Origin: Solirubrobacter deserti | GTDB lineage: Bacteria; Actinomycetota; Thermoleophilia; Solirubrobacterales; Solirubrobacteraceae | Direction: 5' to 3' | DNA length: 64,000 bases | NCBI RefSeq assembly: GCF_027587175.1 | Contig: NZ_JAPCID010000026.1 | Location: 39,152 to 103,151, forward strand | Part shown: positions 52,032 to 64,000 of the stretch, in pieces | How positions within the stretch are numbered: position 1 is the stretch's first letter | How the letters are laid out: every line of letters begins with the position of its first letter | The notes under the pieces: generated by a model | Seen by the model: the letters and a program-made list of their open reading frames with translations, nothing else | Databases searched by the model: none | Told to the model about the DNA's origin: nothing | Position numbers and translations under genes: made by a program

Positions 52032-53747
52032 GTGAAAGTTCTTTGGTCGTTCGCCCGCCCGCATGCTCGCACGCTGGCGCTCGGGCTCCTACTGGCGCTG
52101 CTCGGCAGCGCGACCGGGCTTGCCACGCCGCTGGTCACGAAGTGGGTGCTGGACTCGCTGGGCTCGGGCGATTCCCTGCTCGCCCCGGCCGGCGTGCTGC
52201 TCGCGCTGACGCTCGGTGGCTCGCTCGTGTTCCTGCTGCAGTGGCGGATCCTGGGCGCGATGGGCGAGCGCGTCGTGCTCGGCGCGCGCACGTCGATGAT
52301 CCGGCGCTACCTGCGGGCGACCGTCCCGGGCCTCACCGCACGCCCGAGCGGCGAGCTGGTCACGCGCGTCACCAGCGACACCGTCCTGCTCAGCGAGGCT
52401 GCCGCCTCCGCCATCGTCGGGATCATCAACTCCACGGTGATGCTGGTCGGCACGCTCGTGCTGATGGGCGTGCTGGACCTGGTCCTGCTCGGCGTGACGA
52501 TCGTGGCCGTGGTGATCGTGACGCTTTTGTTCGCGCTCGTGATGCCGGCCATCGCGAAGGCCAAGACCGAGGCGCAGGAGCACCTGGGGCAGCTCGGCGG
52601 CGCGCTGGAAGGGGCGCTGCGCGCGATCAAGACCGTCAAGGCCAACCGGGCCGAGGACCGCCTGCAGGAGCAGATCGTCGCCAGCGCCGCGACCTCGGCC
52701 GAGTACAGCATCCGCGCAGCGCGCAAGGAGGGCCTGGCGTGGACGATCGCCTGGACCGGCGTGCAGCTGGCGATCATCGTCGTGCTCGCGCTCGGCGCCT
52801 GGCGCGTGCAGGACGGGCTGCTCGAGGTCTCGAGCCTGATCGCGTTCCTGCTCTACGCGTTCAACCTGATGGGGCCGATCATGGAGCTCTCCCAGCAGGT
52901 GACGCAGCTGCAGACCGGGCTCGTGGCCGCGGGCCGCATCCGCGAGATGGACGCGATCGAGATCGAGCCCGAGCTCGCGCCGACCTCGGCCCCCGAGCAG
53001 CGCGACGGGCCGATCCTCGCGCTGCACGACGTCGTCGCCGCCTACGGCCCGGACACCGAGCCCGCCGTGGACGGCGTCAGCCTCACCGTTCCCCGGCGCG
53101 GCCACGTCGCGATCGTCGGCCCGTCCGGCGCGGGCAAGACGTCGCTGTTCAGCCTGATCCTGCGCTTCCTGGAGCCGCAGTCGGGGCGGCTGGAGCTCGA
53201 CGGGCGCGACTACGCGGGCTGGAGCCACGCCGAGGTCCGCGACCGGCTCGCCTACGTGGAGCAGGAGACGCCCGTGGTGCCCGGCACGATCCTCGACAAC
53301 GTGTTGCTCGGGCGCCCGGACGCCACCCGCGAGGAGGTCGAAGCGGTGATGGCGCAGGTGCGCCTGGAGCACCTGGATCTGGACGAGTCGCTCTCGGGCA
53401 CCAACGTCTCCGGCGGCGAGCGCCAGCGGATCGCGGTGGCGCGGGCGATGCTGCGCGCCCCCGACGTGCTGCTGCTCGACGAGGCCACGGCGCAGGTGGA
53501 CGCGCTGACCGAGAGCGCGATCGGCGAGGCCATCCAGACCCGCGCGCAGCAGGGCGCCGTACTCACGATCGCCCACCGGCTGTCGACCGTGATCGACGCC
53601 GACACGATCATCGTGCTCGAGGACGGCCGTGTGCGCGCCCAGGGCACGCACACGGAGCTGCTGCAGTCCGACGAGCTGTACCGCAGCTTCGTCGAGGCGC
53701 TACGGATCGATCAGAGCTCGTACGGGAAGTCCGTGATGATCTCGTAG
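52032..53747 (+). CDS. ABC exporter with fused membrane and ATPase domains
   Basis: A 571-residue type IV ABC half-transporter. Residues 1-310 hold six predicted helices with the IGRGELVTRVTSDT-like segment SGELVTRVTSDTVLLSEAA and the SAEYSIRAARKEGLAW coupling region. Residues 335-565 are the ATPase: Walker A VGPSGAGKTSLF, signature LSGTNVSGGERQRIAVARAM, Walker B VLLLDEATAQVD and H-loop TIAHRLSTV. It should act as a homodimer that extrudes drugs or lipids. GTG 52032 has GGAG close by. It is regulated by the divergent TetR. The last 37 bases overlap the peptidase gene convergently. Confidence 0.9.
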   Translation: MKVLWSFARPHARTLALGLLLALLGSATGLATPLVTKWVLDSLGSGDSLLAPAGVLLALTLGGSLVFLLQWRILGAMGERVVLGARTSMIRRYLRATVPGLTARPSGELVTRVTSDTVLLSEAAASAIVGIINSTVMLVGTLVLMGVLDLVLLGVTIVAVVIVTLLFALVMPAIAKAKTEAQEHLGQLGGALEGALRAIKTVKANRAEDRLQEQIVASAATSAEYSIRAARKEGLAWTIAWTGVQLAIIVVLALGAWRVQDGLLEVSSLIAFLLYAFNLMGPIMELSQQVTQLQTGLVAAGRIREMDAIEIEPELAPTSAPEQRDGPILALHDVVAAYGPDTEPAVDGVSLTVPRRGHVAIVGPSGAGKTSLFSLILRFLEPQSGRLELDGRDYAGWSHAEVRDRLAYVEQETPVVPGTILDNVLLGRPDATREEVEAVMAQVRLEHLDLDESLSGTNVSGGERQRIAVARAMLRAPDVLLLDEATAQVDALTESAIGEAIQTRAQQGAVLTIAHRLSTVIDADTIIVLEDGRVRAQGTHTELLQSDELYRSFVEALRIDQSSYGKSVMIS

Positions 53748-54798
53748 CCGTCCTCGGTGACGAGCACGAGATCCTCCAGGCGGCAGCCGCCGAACCCGCG
53801 CCGGTAGCACCCCGGCTCGACGGTGACGACCTCGCCCGCGAGCAGGTCGTCACCGAGTCGGCCCATGAACGGCCGCTCGTGGACCTCGAGCCCGACGCCG
53901 TGGCCGAGCCCGTGGAAGTAGCCGTCCTCGAGCACCGTGCCCGGCTCCTTGGTCAGCTGGGTGGGATGGCCGGCCTCGACGTACGGCTCGGCGGAGACCT
54001 CGAACAGCTTGCGCCCGTTCGCGCCCGCCTTCAGCGCGCCGTAGACGCGGCGCAGCGAATCCTCGGTGAGCCGGTGGTACTCGGCCAGCTCCTCCGGCGG
54101 CGCGCCGCCGCCCGCCACGAACGTGCGCGTCATGTCCGCGTAGCAGCGCGAGACCTTGTCGCGCGGCCAGATGTCGACCACGACCGGCTCGCCGCGCCCG
54201 ATCTCGCCCGAGCCCGAGTCGTGTCCGATCGCCGACTGGGCCCCGTGCGAGACGATCGCGTCGTCGGACAGCTCGCACCCGTGCTCCTCGCACACCGCGG
54301 CCATCGCGGCGCGCACCTGTTCGGAGGTGAGCCCGCCGCGTAGCTCGTGGATGAGCTGCCGCGCGACGCCCATCGCCGCGTCCGCCGCCTTCTGCGCGCG
54401 CCGGATGCCCTCCAGCTCGGACGCCGACTTCACGCGCCGGCGCTGCACGAACTCGTCCTCGTCGACCTCGAGCTCGATCCCCGCCGCCCGGAAGTAGTCG
54501 GCGAGGAAGAGCGGGAAGTCCGGTGGGACGCGCGCGGTCTCGATGTCCAGCTTGCGCGCCGCGCGCAGGCACACCTCGGCCTCGATCGCCAGCCGCTCCC
54601 AGCCCTCGGCGATCAGCTCATCCTGGCCGAGCGCCTGCGGGTCGATCGTCTCGATCCCGTGCGGCGTCACCTTGTGGGCGTCCAGGACCGAGACGGTCGC
54701 GGCCCGGCGGCCGTCGTTCTCGAGATAGAGGAACGGGTCGCCGATGCCGGCGGGGATCTCGTGGAAGAGCGTGGCCGACAGCTCGGGCGCGCCGTAGA

Positions 54799-54814
<16 letters not shown>
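53711..54814 (-). CDS. M24-family Xaa-Pro aminopeptidase, non-standard start
   Basis: About 364 residues. The creatinase-like N-terminal domain is followed by the pita-bread catalytic domain with metal ligands in VVVDIWPRD, CYADMTRTFV, LGHGVGLEVHERP and VVTVEPGCY. It releases N-terminal residues preceding proline. Homology appears to start at VLIYGAPELSATLFHE, but no ATG, GTG or TTG lies there. A perfect GGAGGTGATC (54817-54826) lies seven bases before an ATC (54814), while a CTG at 54802 overlaps the purB stop as CTGA. One of these is probably the initiator. It is the last gene of the GYD-purD-purE-purB operon. Confidence 0.82.
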
Positions 54815-56075
<1,261 letters not shown>

Positions 56076-56079
<4 letters not shown>

Positions 56080-56537
56080 AAGCTCAAGATGCGCGCGGCG
56101 AGGGCCGCGGCGTTCTTGGGGTTGTCGACCCCGACGGTGGCGACCGGCACGCCGGGCGGCATCTGGACGATCGAGAGCAGCGCGTCCAGGCCGCCCGCGA
56201 CGGTCATCGACGAGGTCAGCGGCACGCCGATCACCGGCAGGTCGGTGTGGGCGGCGACCACGCCCGGCAGCGCGGCCGCGAGGCCGGCGCCGGCGATGAT
56301 CACCCGCAGGCCGCGCATGCGCGCGTTCTTGGCGTACTCGGCCACCATGTCGGGGTCGCGGTGAGCGGACATGACGCGGATCTCGTTGCGGATGCCGCGG
56401 TCGGTCAGCTCCTTGGCGGCCTTCTCCATCACCGGCATGTCGGACTTGGAGCCCATGACGATGCCGACGAGCGGTGCGTCGACCTCCAGGCCCTCGAGCT
56501 CGGCGTCGACGTCGGTCTGCGTGGTGGGTTCGGTCAT
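56076..56537 (-). CDS. purE: N5-carboxyaminoimidazole ribonucleotide mutase
   Basis: A 153-residue class I PurE. An acidic 20-residue extension precedes [21 protein letters not shown], then [34 protein letters not shown] and PVIGVPL. It rearranges N5-CAIR to CAIR and so needs PurK, which is not in the window. ATG 56537 overlaps the purD stop (ATGA). The [13 protein letters not shown] tail is typical. Confidence 0.96.
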
Positions 56538-57721
56538 GCGGCGATATCTCGTCTGTAGGTCTTGCCAGGGAAGTCGATCTTGTCCGCAGCAGCATATGCG
56601 GCGGCTCGGGCGGCCTCGCGGTCCTTGCCGAGCGCGGTGACGTTCAGCACCCGCCCGCCGGCGGTGACGATGTGGCCGTTTTCCAGGGCCGTTCCGGCGT
56701 GGGTGACCTCGGCGCCGGCGTCCTCGAGCCCGCTGATCACGTCGCCGGACGAGGAGGTCGCCGGGTACCCGCGCGAGGCGAGCACGACGGTCACGCACGC
56801 GCGCTCGTCCCACTCGAGCTCGACGCCCGCCAGCCCGCCGGGCCGCGTCGCGCGCTCGAACAGGTCGAGGATGTCGCTCTTGAGCCGCGGGAGCACCACC
56901 TGCGTCTCCGGATCGCCGAAGCGGACGTTGAACTCGAGCGTCTTCGGGCCGTCCTCGGTGAGCATCAGGCCCGCGTAGAGCACGCCGTGGAACGGGGTGC
57001 CGCGCCGCTTGAGCTCGTCCACCACCGGTTGCAGCACCCGCACGCGGACGTCCTCGATCAGCGCGTCGTCGGCGCCCTCGACCGGCGAGTACGCGCCCAT
57101 CCCGCCCGTGTTGGGGCCCGTGTCACCCTCGCCGATGCGCTTGAAGTCGCGGGCGGGCGCGAGCGGGAGCGCGTGCTCGCCGTCGCACAGCGCGAGCACG
57201 GACAGCTCGGTGCCGAGCAGGAACTCCTCCACGACCACGGGCACCTCGCCGAAGCGCTGGTCGACGAGCATCTCGGTCAGCGCCGCGCGCGCCTCCGGCT
57301 CGTCGGCCGCGATCACGACACCCTTGCCCGCGGCGAGCCCGTCCGCCTTGATCACCGCCGGGTAGCGCGCGATCGCGCCCAGCCCCGCCTCGACGCTGTG
57401 AACGACCGTGTACTCGGCCGTCGGCACGCCCGCGGCGATCATCACCTCCTTGGCGTACGCCTTGGACCCCTCGAGTTTCGCGGCGGCCGCGCTCGGCCCG
57501 AACACCGGCACCGGGCAGTCGTCGGCGAACCCGGCGACCAGCGGCGCCTCCGGACCGACGACGACCAGGTCGACGTCCTCCGGCCGCGCCGGCGGCGCAT
57601 CCTGCGCGATGCCCGCGTTGCCCGGGTCACAGAACACCTCCGGCTGCTGCGGGGAGCGCTGGAGCGCCCGCACGATGGCGTGCTCGCGGCCGCCGCCGCC
57701 GATGACCAAGACGCGCGTCAA
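56534..57721 (-). CDS. purD: Phosphoribosylamine-glycine ligase
   Basis: A 395-residue ATP-grasp ligase for the second step of purine synthesis. Motifs: [60 protein letters not shown] and [19 protein letters not shown]. The start is TTG 57721, which overlaps the stop of the upstream GYD gene by four bases (TTGA), the same coupling as elsewhere in the operon. Confidence 0.96.
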   Translation of the reverse strand: MTRVLVIGGGGREHAIVRALQRSPQQPEVFCDPGNAGIAQDAPPARPEDVDLVVVGPEAPLVAGFADDCPVPVFGPSAAAAKLEGSKAYAKEVMIAAGVPTAEYTVVHSVEAGLGAIARYPAVIKADGLAAGKGVVIAADEPEARAALTEMLVDQRFGEVPVVVEEFLLGTELSVLALCDGEHALPLAPARDFKRIGEGDTGPNTGGMGAYSPVEGADDALIEDVRVRVLQPVVDELKRRGTPFHGVLYAGLMLTEDGPKTLEFNVRFGDPETQVVLPRLKSDILDLFERATRPGGLAGVELEWDERACVTVVLASRGYPATSSSGDVISGLEDAGAEVTHAGTALENGHIVTAGGRVLNVTALGKDREAARAAAYAAADKIDFPGKTYRRDIAA

Positions 57722-57999
57722 AGCGCCGCGATGAAGTCGTCGATCGGGATCGCGATCAGCGTCTCGTAGCGGCCCGAGCCGCGCGACCCGAGCTCCAGCG
57801 AGATCCGCGCCATCGTCTTGTCGTCAGGCGCCTCGATCACGTTCACGAAGTCGAACGAGCCGAGTGTCGCCCACTGCGCCTTGACCTCCGCCCCGAGCTG
57901 CTCGACCTCGCGATTGACCTCGCGGATGCGGCTCGGGTTGTTCTTCACGGTCTGGATCCCCTCCGGTGTGAGCGTCGAGAGCATGATGTAGGTCGGCAC
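57718..57999 (-). CDS. GYD-domain protein heading the purD-E-B operon
   Basis: A 93-residue protein. [22 protein letters not shown] and the C-terminal [18 protein letters not shown] match the GYD family, ferredoxin-fold proteins without an established function. GTG 57999 has GAGGAGGA five bases upstream, the best ribosome-binding site in the operon. Its stop overlaps the purD start. Position suggests a role linked to purine synthesis, but no biochemistry is known to me. Confidence 0.85.
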   Translation of the reverse strand: MPTYIMLSTLTPEGIQTVKNNPSRIREVNREVEQLGAEVKAQWATLGSFDFVNVIEAPDDKTMARISLELGSRGSGRYETLIAIPIDDFIAAL

Positions 58000-58061
58000 A
58001 GCGTCCTCCTCGATGGGTTCTGTGATCCTTCTACCGAACCTCCGCCGCCGATGCGGTGTTC

Positions 58062-58730
58062 ATGTCATCGATGCTCCTGCGCTCCACCATCGTGGGTATC
58101 GCGGCCGCCGTGCTGGCGGCGGCGCCCGCCTTCGCCCAACCTCAGCTCGTCGAGCCCCTCAAACCCTGCTACGTCGTGGCGCAGGAGAACCAACGGGAGC
58201 TGGTGACCGTCCACGCCGCCGGGTTCACGGCGCTGAGCCGGGTCGACATCTTCCTGGACGACGTCCTGCAGGACCAGCCGTCGGCGCTGATCGACGGCCA
58301 CGTCAAGGGCACCGTCCGGGCGCCGTTCGAGGAGGAGGGGACGCGGCCGTTCACGCTGCGGATCGCCGAGCACGGCGCGCCCGCCAACACGGTCACGGCG
58401 ACGACGATGGTGACGCGGCTCGCGGTCGAGCAGACCCCGCAGCGCGCGTCGACGGCCCAGCGCGTGCGCTTCGAGGGCCGCGGCTTCCTCACCCTGACCA
58501 CCCCCGTCTACGCCCACTACGTGTTCGCGGGCAAGGCGCGCAAGACCGTCCGGCTCGGGTTGCCCAAGGGCCCGTGCGGCACGTTCAGCGTGCGCCGCAA
58601 GCAGTTCCCGTTCAAGCGCAGCCCGAGCGAGGGCCGCTGGACGATCCAGTTCGACCAGCACCCGCAGTACGACCCGAAGGCCGCGGTGCGGGTGCCGATG
58701 ACGATCAGGGTGCGGCGGACCGCCGGCTAG
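58062..58730 (+). CDS. Small secreted beta-rich protein of unknown function
   Basis: A 222-residue exported protein with a signal peptide (about 1-26, ending AFA-Q). The mature chain is predicted mainly beta-strand. Two related halves each begin with a hydrophobic strand and carry FTALSRVDIFLDD or FLTLTTPVYAHYVF motifs, reminiscent of paired Ig-like modules. Two cysteines (KPCYVV and KGPCGTF) could form a disulphide. No family is recognised. ATG 58062 is used; GTG 58056 and ATG 58071 are alternatives. It is divergent from the GYD operon and convergent with clpB. Confidence 0.7.
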   Translation: MSSMLLRSTIVGIAAAVLAAAPAFAQPQLVEPLKPCYVVAQENQRELVTVHAAGFTALSRVDIFLDDVLQDQPSALIDGHVKGTVRAPFEEEGTRPFTLRIAEHGAPANTVTATTMVTRLAVEQTPQRASTAQRVRFEGRGFLTLTTPVYAHYVFAGKARKTVRLGLPKGPCGTFSVRRKQFPFKRSPSEGRWTIQFDQHPQYDPKAAVRVPMTIRVRRTAG

Positions 58731-58741
58731 GAGTCCGCTCC

Positions 58742-61303
<2,562 letters not shown>

Positions 61304-61318
61304 TCGGGCGGTTCCTAA

Positions 61319-61341
61319 ATCTCAGTCGGGTTGACTGAGAT
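61319..61341. promoter_or_regulatory. HAIR-like inverted repeat upstream of clpB
   Basis: ATCTCAGTC (61319-61327) and GACTGAGAT (61333-61341) are exact inverted copies around GGGTT. Read as AGT-N7-ACT, the inner geometry equals the HspR element CTTGAGT-N7-ACTCAAG, though the outer bases differ. It is 16 bp from the clpB start and also overlaps the 3' side of the ferredoxin gene region. Confidence 0.6.
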
Positions 61342-61357
61342 GTTAGCCGCCTGGGTC

Positions 61358-61567
61358 CTACGGATCAACCTCGGCGTGCGTGTCGGCATCGAGGATGATG
61401 ATCGCGCCCGCGGGGCAGGCTCGCGCCGCATTCCGGAGCGCTTCGTCGGAGCCGGGCGCCACCTGCTCCGCCACGTCTCCTTCGAGGATGAACACATTCG
61501 GCGCCACGTGGACGCAATCGCCGTGCCCGAGGCAGGCGGACTCGTCGATCTGGGCGATGAGGGTCAT
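61358..61567 (-). CDS. Single-cluster ferredoxin, 3Fe-4S type
   Basis: A 69-residue ferredoxin. The cluster motif is CLGHGDCVHVAPNVF with a later ARACPAGAI, giving three cysteines; the residue at the fourth-ligand position is histidine or glycine rather than cysteine, which points to a 3Fe-4S cluster as in P450-partner ferredoxins. It carries electrons in the cytoplasm. The ATG at 61567 overlaps the reductase gene stop by four bases. It is the last gene of the flavin electron-transfer operon. Confidence 0.88.
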   Translation of the reverse strand: MTLIAQIDESACLGHGDCVHVAPNVFILEGDVAEQVAPGSDEALRNAARACPAGAIIILDADTHAEVDP

Positions 61568-62484
61568 GCGGCCTCCTTCAGGTCGCGCCGCGCCTCGCGG
61601 ACGCGGTGGGGTTCGTTCATGAGGACGACGGCCTTCAGACGGCCGCTCTGGCTGTACGTCAGGTCGCCGTTGTGGGTCGCGCCGCGCGGGTCGCCGACGC
61701 GCTGGATGCGGACGCCGTACTGGTCGGACCACACGAGCGGCGGCTGCTCGGGCTTGGGCTGCAGGCCGAGCATGCGGCGGGCGGCGTTCTGGCCACCGAC
61801 CACGGCCGCTTCCCAGTGGGCGCTGCCGGTGACGTCGCCGGCGTGGAAGACACCGGGCGCGGGGTCGGGTCTCCAGGCGGGCTTCACGCCGACCGCGACG
61901 AGGATCGTGTCGGCGTTCAGCGGGCCACTGTTCTGGCCCAGCCGGAGCTCAACGCCGTGCCGCTCGTGCAGGGCTCTGAGCCGGTCGCCGCCGCCCGGGC
62001 CCATCAAGGCGTCGAACGGCCGCGGGTTGAGGTCGACGAGCGTCGTGCGGATGCCACGCGCGGTCGCGGCGGACGCGACCTCCTGCCCGATCAGGCCGGC
62101 GCCGATGATCGCGAGGTGGCGGGTGCTCGTAAGCGCCTCGTCGAGCGCGATCGCGTCCTGGCGGGTGCGCAACGTGAGCGCGTGCGGGAAGGCGTCGAGC
62201 GTGATCGGCTCGGCGCCGGTCGCGATCAGGGCCCGGTCGAATTCGAGGTGGTCGAGGCTCGTGACGCGCTGCTGGACGAAGTCGACGTCGTTGTCGCGGT
62301 ACCAGGCGTCCGGCTTGAAGCGGAGCTCGGGACGCTCGCCCTTGAGGAAGTCCTTCGACAGCGGCGGGCGGTCGTAGGGCAGCTCGTCGCCGTACATGGC
62401 GATCGGGCCGTCGTGGCCGAGCTGGCGCAGGGTCTCGGCGCAGCGCTGCGCCGCGAGGCCCGCGCCGACGAGGACGATTCTCAT
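61564..62484 (-). CDS. FAD-dependent ferredoxin reductase
   Basis: A 306-residue pyridine nucleotide-disulphide oxidoreductase-type flavoprotein. The FAD site is IVLVGAGLAAQRCAETLR, followed by YDRPPLSKDFLKG typical of ferredoxin (putidaredoxin-type) reductases. LAIIGAGLIGQEVASAATARG is the NAD(P)H site and GVFHAGDVTGSAHWEAAV the second FAD motif. It is shorter than the usual ~400 residues, mainly because the C-terminal domain is reduced. It should pass electrons between NAD(P)H and the ferredoxin encoded next. Starts and stops overlap both neighbours by four bases. Confidence 0.87.
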   Translation of the reverse strand: MRIVLVGAGLAAQRCAETLRQLGHDGPIAMYGDELPYDRPPLSKDFLKGERPELRFKPDAWYRDNDVDFVQQRVTSLDHLEFDRALIATGAEPITLDAFPHALTLRTRQDAIALDEALTSTRHLAIIGAGLIGQEVASAATARGIRTTLVDLNPRPFDALMGPGGGDRLRALHERHGVELRLGQNSGPLNADTILVAVGVKPAWRPDPAPGVFHAGDVTGSAHWEAAVVGGQNAARRMLGLQPKPEQPPLVWSDQYGVRIQRVGDPRGATHNGDLTYSQSGRLKAVVLMNEPHRVREARRDLKEAA

Positions 62485-63035
62485 GCCTTGGCTCCCTTCA
62501 GGCGGGGTTTCTTCTGCTTGGTCAGGCGGGCGACCAGCAGCGCGGCGGCCGGGACCGCGGTGGCGAACATGAACGCGCGCAGCCAGGTGGACTCCGCGTC
62601 AGTGCCGGCACCGAGCGTGTGGATCAGGCCGAGCACGTAGACCACCGGCGTGGCGCGATGCAGGTTGCGCCAGCGCTTGCCGCCGATCCGGCGGCGGGCG
62701 TAGAACGACAGGCCGAGCGCGGCCGCGAGGTAGCCCGCGATGATGCCGAGACCGACGTAGACCGGCTTGAAATCGATGAGGAACGGGATCGCGATCCCGG
62801 CCAGGCCCGGCTTGAGGAAGCCGTCGCCGAGCAACGCCAGGCCGTGGACGGCGATCGCGATCAGGCTGGCGAGCGCGGTCTGCTCGTGAATGGCGACCAG
62901 CGCGCGGCGACGCTGCGGCGGGCCGCCGAGGCCGGCGGCGAGGGTGAGGCCGATCAGCACCGAGACGGCGACGGTGACGAGCGCCACCACGCCGGCGGAG
63001 CGACTGACGAGCCAGAACTCGTGGCCTTCGGTCAT
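62481..63035 (-). CDS. Ferric-reductase-like membrane protein
   Basis: A 184-residue membrane protein with about five or six helices. Histidines in ALVAIHEQTALASLIAIAVHGLAL and RWRNLHRATPVVYVLGLIHTLG are paired across helices as in the ferric reductase/NOX/MsrQ family that binds b-type haem. LIDFKPVYVGLGIIAGY is a family segment. It should carry electrons across the membrane. ATG 63035 overlaps apbE by four bases, and the stop overlaps the reductase gene. Confidence 0.85.
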   Translation of the reverse strand: MTEGHEFWLVSRSAGVVALVTVAVSVLIGLTLAAGLGGPPQRRRALVAIHEQTALASLIAIAVHGLALLGDGFLKPGLAGIAIPFLIDFKPVYVGLGIIAGYLAAALGLSFYARRRIGGKRWRNLHRATPVVYVLGLIHTLGAGTDAESTWLRAFMFATAVPAAALLVARLTKQKKPRLKGAKA

Positions 63036-63889
63036 AGCTGGTGCACCGTCCCGTCGTCGGTGATGAACAGCCCGCCGTGCCGGCGCAGCCACTTGGGCGC
63101 GTGGTCCGGGCCGCTGAGCAGCGCGGCCTTGGCGAGCGTGTCGGCCTCGGTGGTCGTGGGCGCGAGCGCGGTGGCGCCGATGACGCCCGTCCAGGCGGGC
63201 TCGCGCGTGGAGGGGTCGAGCAGGTGATGGCGTGGTGAGCCGTCCGGCGCGTGCCACAGGCGCAGGTCGATCCCCGACGTGGCGACGGCCTGGTCGGTGA
63301 GCGTGAGGGTCGTGATCGGCTCGTGCGTGAGCGGGTGACGAACCTCGACCGGGTAGGTGCCGGAGACGCGCATGTCGCCACCGGCGTCGATTGCCCAGGC
63401 GCCGCCGTTGAGCCGCAGAGCGAGCATGTCGACGGCGAGGCCCTTGCCGATCCCGCCGGTGTCGAGCCGCAGGCCGGGCGGGCGGCGGATCGAGTGGTCG
63501 GTGACGACGACGCGCATCCAGTCGCCGCTTCCGCCGGCCGGTCGCCGTGGCGGCGCTTGCGCGAGCGCGGCTTTCAGCGGCAGCTCGGGGTCGCGCCGTG
63601 TGCGGTCGTACCCGTTGGCCTCGAGGGCGGCGGTGAGCGTCGGGTCGACGAGGCCCTCCGTGAGCTCCGCCGCCATCAGGCCCGCGGAGATCGCGCCGCG
63701 CAGGAGGGCGGACGCGTCGACTTCCTCGCGCGGGTCCGCGTTCAGGCGCGAGAGCTCGCTGTCGGGCCGGAAGCGCGAGAGCGCGCGGTCGAAGTCGGTG
63801 AGGAACTCCCGGCACGCGAGCGCCGTCGCCTCGTCGGCGACCACGAGCCGGACCGTCGTGCCCATGCAGTCGAAGGAGACGTCGGTCAT
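63032..63889 (-). CDS. apbE: FAD:protein FMN transferase
   Basis: A 285-residue ApbE. Motifs: MGTTVRLVV at the N-terminus, FRPDSELSRLN, the nucleotide-binding LDTGGIGKGLAVDML, AIDAGGDMRVSG, and SGIDLRLW with HLLDPSTREPAW near the metal site. The enzyme attaches FMN covalently to Thr/Ser in exported FMN-binding proteins. No signal peptide or lipobox is evident in this copy. ATG 63889 overlaps the stop of the upstream gene. The neighbours are the membrane, flavin and iron-sulphur partners expected for a flavinylated electron-transfer chain. Confidence 0.92.
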   Translation of the reverse strand: MTDVSFDCMGTTVRLVVADEATALACREFLTDFDRALSRFRPDSELSRLNADPREEVDASALLRGAISAGLMAAELTEGLVDPTLTAALEANGYDRTRRDPELPLKAALAQAPPRRPAGGSGDWMRVVVTDHSIRRPPGLRLDTGGIGKGLAVDMLALRLNGGAWAIDAGGDMRVSGTYPVEVRHPLTHEPITTLTLTDQAVATSGIDLRLWHAPDGSPRHHLLDPSTREPAWTGVIGATALAPTTTEADTLAKAALLSGPDHAPKWLRRHGGLFITDDGTVHQL

Positions 63890-64000
63890 GACGAGCGCGT
63901 GGTCAGCGGCGCCTGCGGCTGCGGCGCGGGGGCGGCCGGGGCGGGAGCCGGAGCGGCGGGCGCGGGCGCGGCGGGCGCCGGCGCGGACGTCGCGGGCGCG
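63886..64000 (-). CDS. Ala/Pro-rich C-terminal tail of a gene off the right edge
   Basis: Only the last 38 codons are in the window. They encode an Ala-Pro repeat (APAPAAPAPAAPAPAP-like) ending APLTTRSS. The stop overlaps the apbE ATG by four bases, so it belongs to the same operon. Position suggests the FMN-binding acceptor protein that ApbE would modify, with this tail as a linker. That is inference; the diagnostic domain lies outside the window. Confidence 0.6.
   Translation of the reverse strand, partial: APATSAPAPAAPAPAAPAPAPAAPAPQPQAPLTTRSS

Overview
The window is about 70% GC, dense and operonic, with many GTG/TTG starts and 4-base start/stop overlaps. It looks like a chromosomal segment of an aerobic, heterotrophic Actinomycetota soil bacterium. 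The actinobacterial-type pca operon, PurSQL-type purine synthesis, a DUF3072 protein and large secreted enzymes fit a Solirubrobacterales/Thermoleophilia-like organism, but this is inferred from gene content because no rRNA is present. No insertion sequence, prophage, CRISPR array or replication origin was seen.

1-5.85 kb: a branched-chain-amino-acid-type ABC importer read leftwards (MarR regulator, fused LivF-LivG ATPase, LivH, partial LivM). Divergent from it is a secreted DUF6351 protein. 5.86-13.2 kb: a complete protocatechuate/beta-ketoadipate operon, pcaI-J-F-H-G-B-D-C-R, followed closely by a Fur-family gene. Two 15-bp palindromes sit at the start of pcaI. 13.3-17.1 kb: a large secreted M14 carboxypeptidase. 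17.1-18.3 kb: an HTH regulator and a 530-bp gap holding a LacI-like palindrome, a promoter and a strong terminator. 18.3-25.6 kb: zinc alcohol dehydrogenase, two acyl-CoA dehydrogenases (one glutaryl-CoA type), an MFS carrier, and a secreted S15 X-Pro peptidase that shares its C-terminal module with the DUF6351 protein.

25.7-36.3 kb: a K+-channel-like RCK protein with a degenerate filter, a dehalogenase-like hydrolase with its ArsR regulator, a small lipoprotein, tRNA-Val, a collagen-motif secreted protein, a metallopeptidase on a Thr/Ala/Pro stalk, an atypical SDR, tRNA-Glu, tRNA-Lys, a TetR regulator, small membrane proteins, and a DUF3072 gene behind a perfect LexA-type SOS box.

36.4-58.0 kb is dominated by de novo purine synthesis on the minus strand, in four blocks: recQ-purN-purH, purF (followed by a solute-binding lipoprotein), tetR-purC-purS-purQ-purL, and GYD-purD-purE-purB-M24 peptidase. 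Together they cover every step from PRPP to IMP except purM, plus purB for AMP; purK is also absent. An aminotransferase, an LVIVD-like secreted protein and an ABC exporter are interspersed. 58-64 kb: a secreted protein, clpB with a HAIR-like inverted repeat, and a minus-strand operon (Ala/Pro-rich tail, ApbE flavinyltransferase, ferric-reductase-like membrane protein, FAD reductase, 3Fe-4S-type ferredoxin). That last operon looks like a flavin-based electron-transfer system crossing the membrane.
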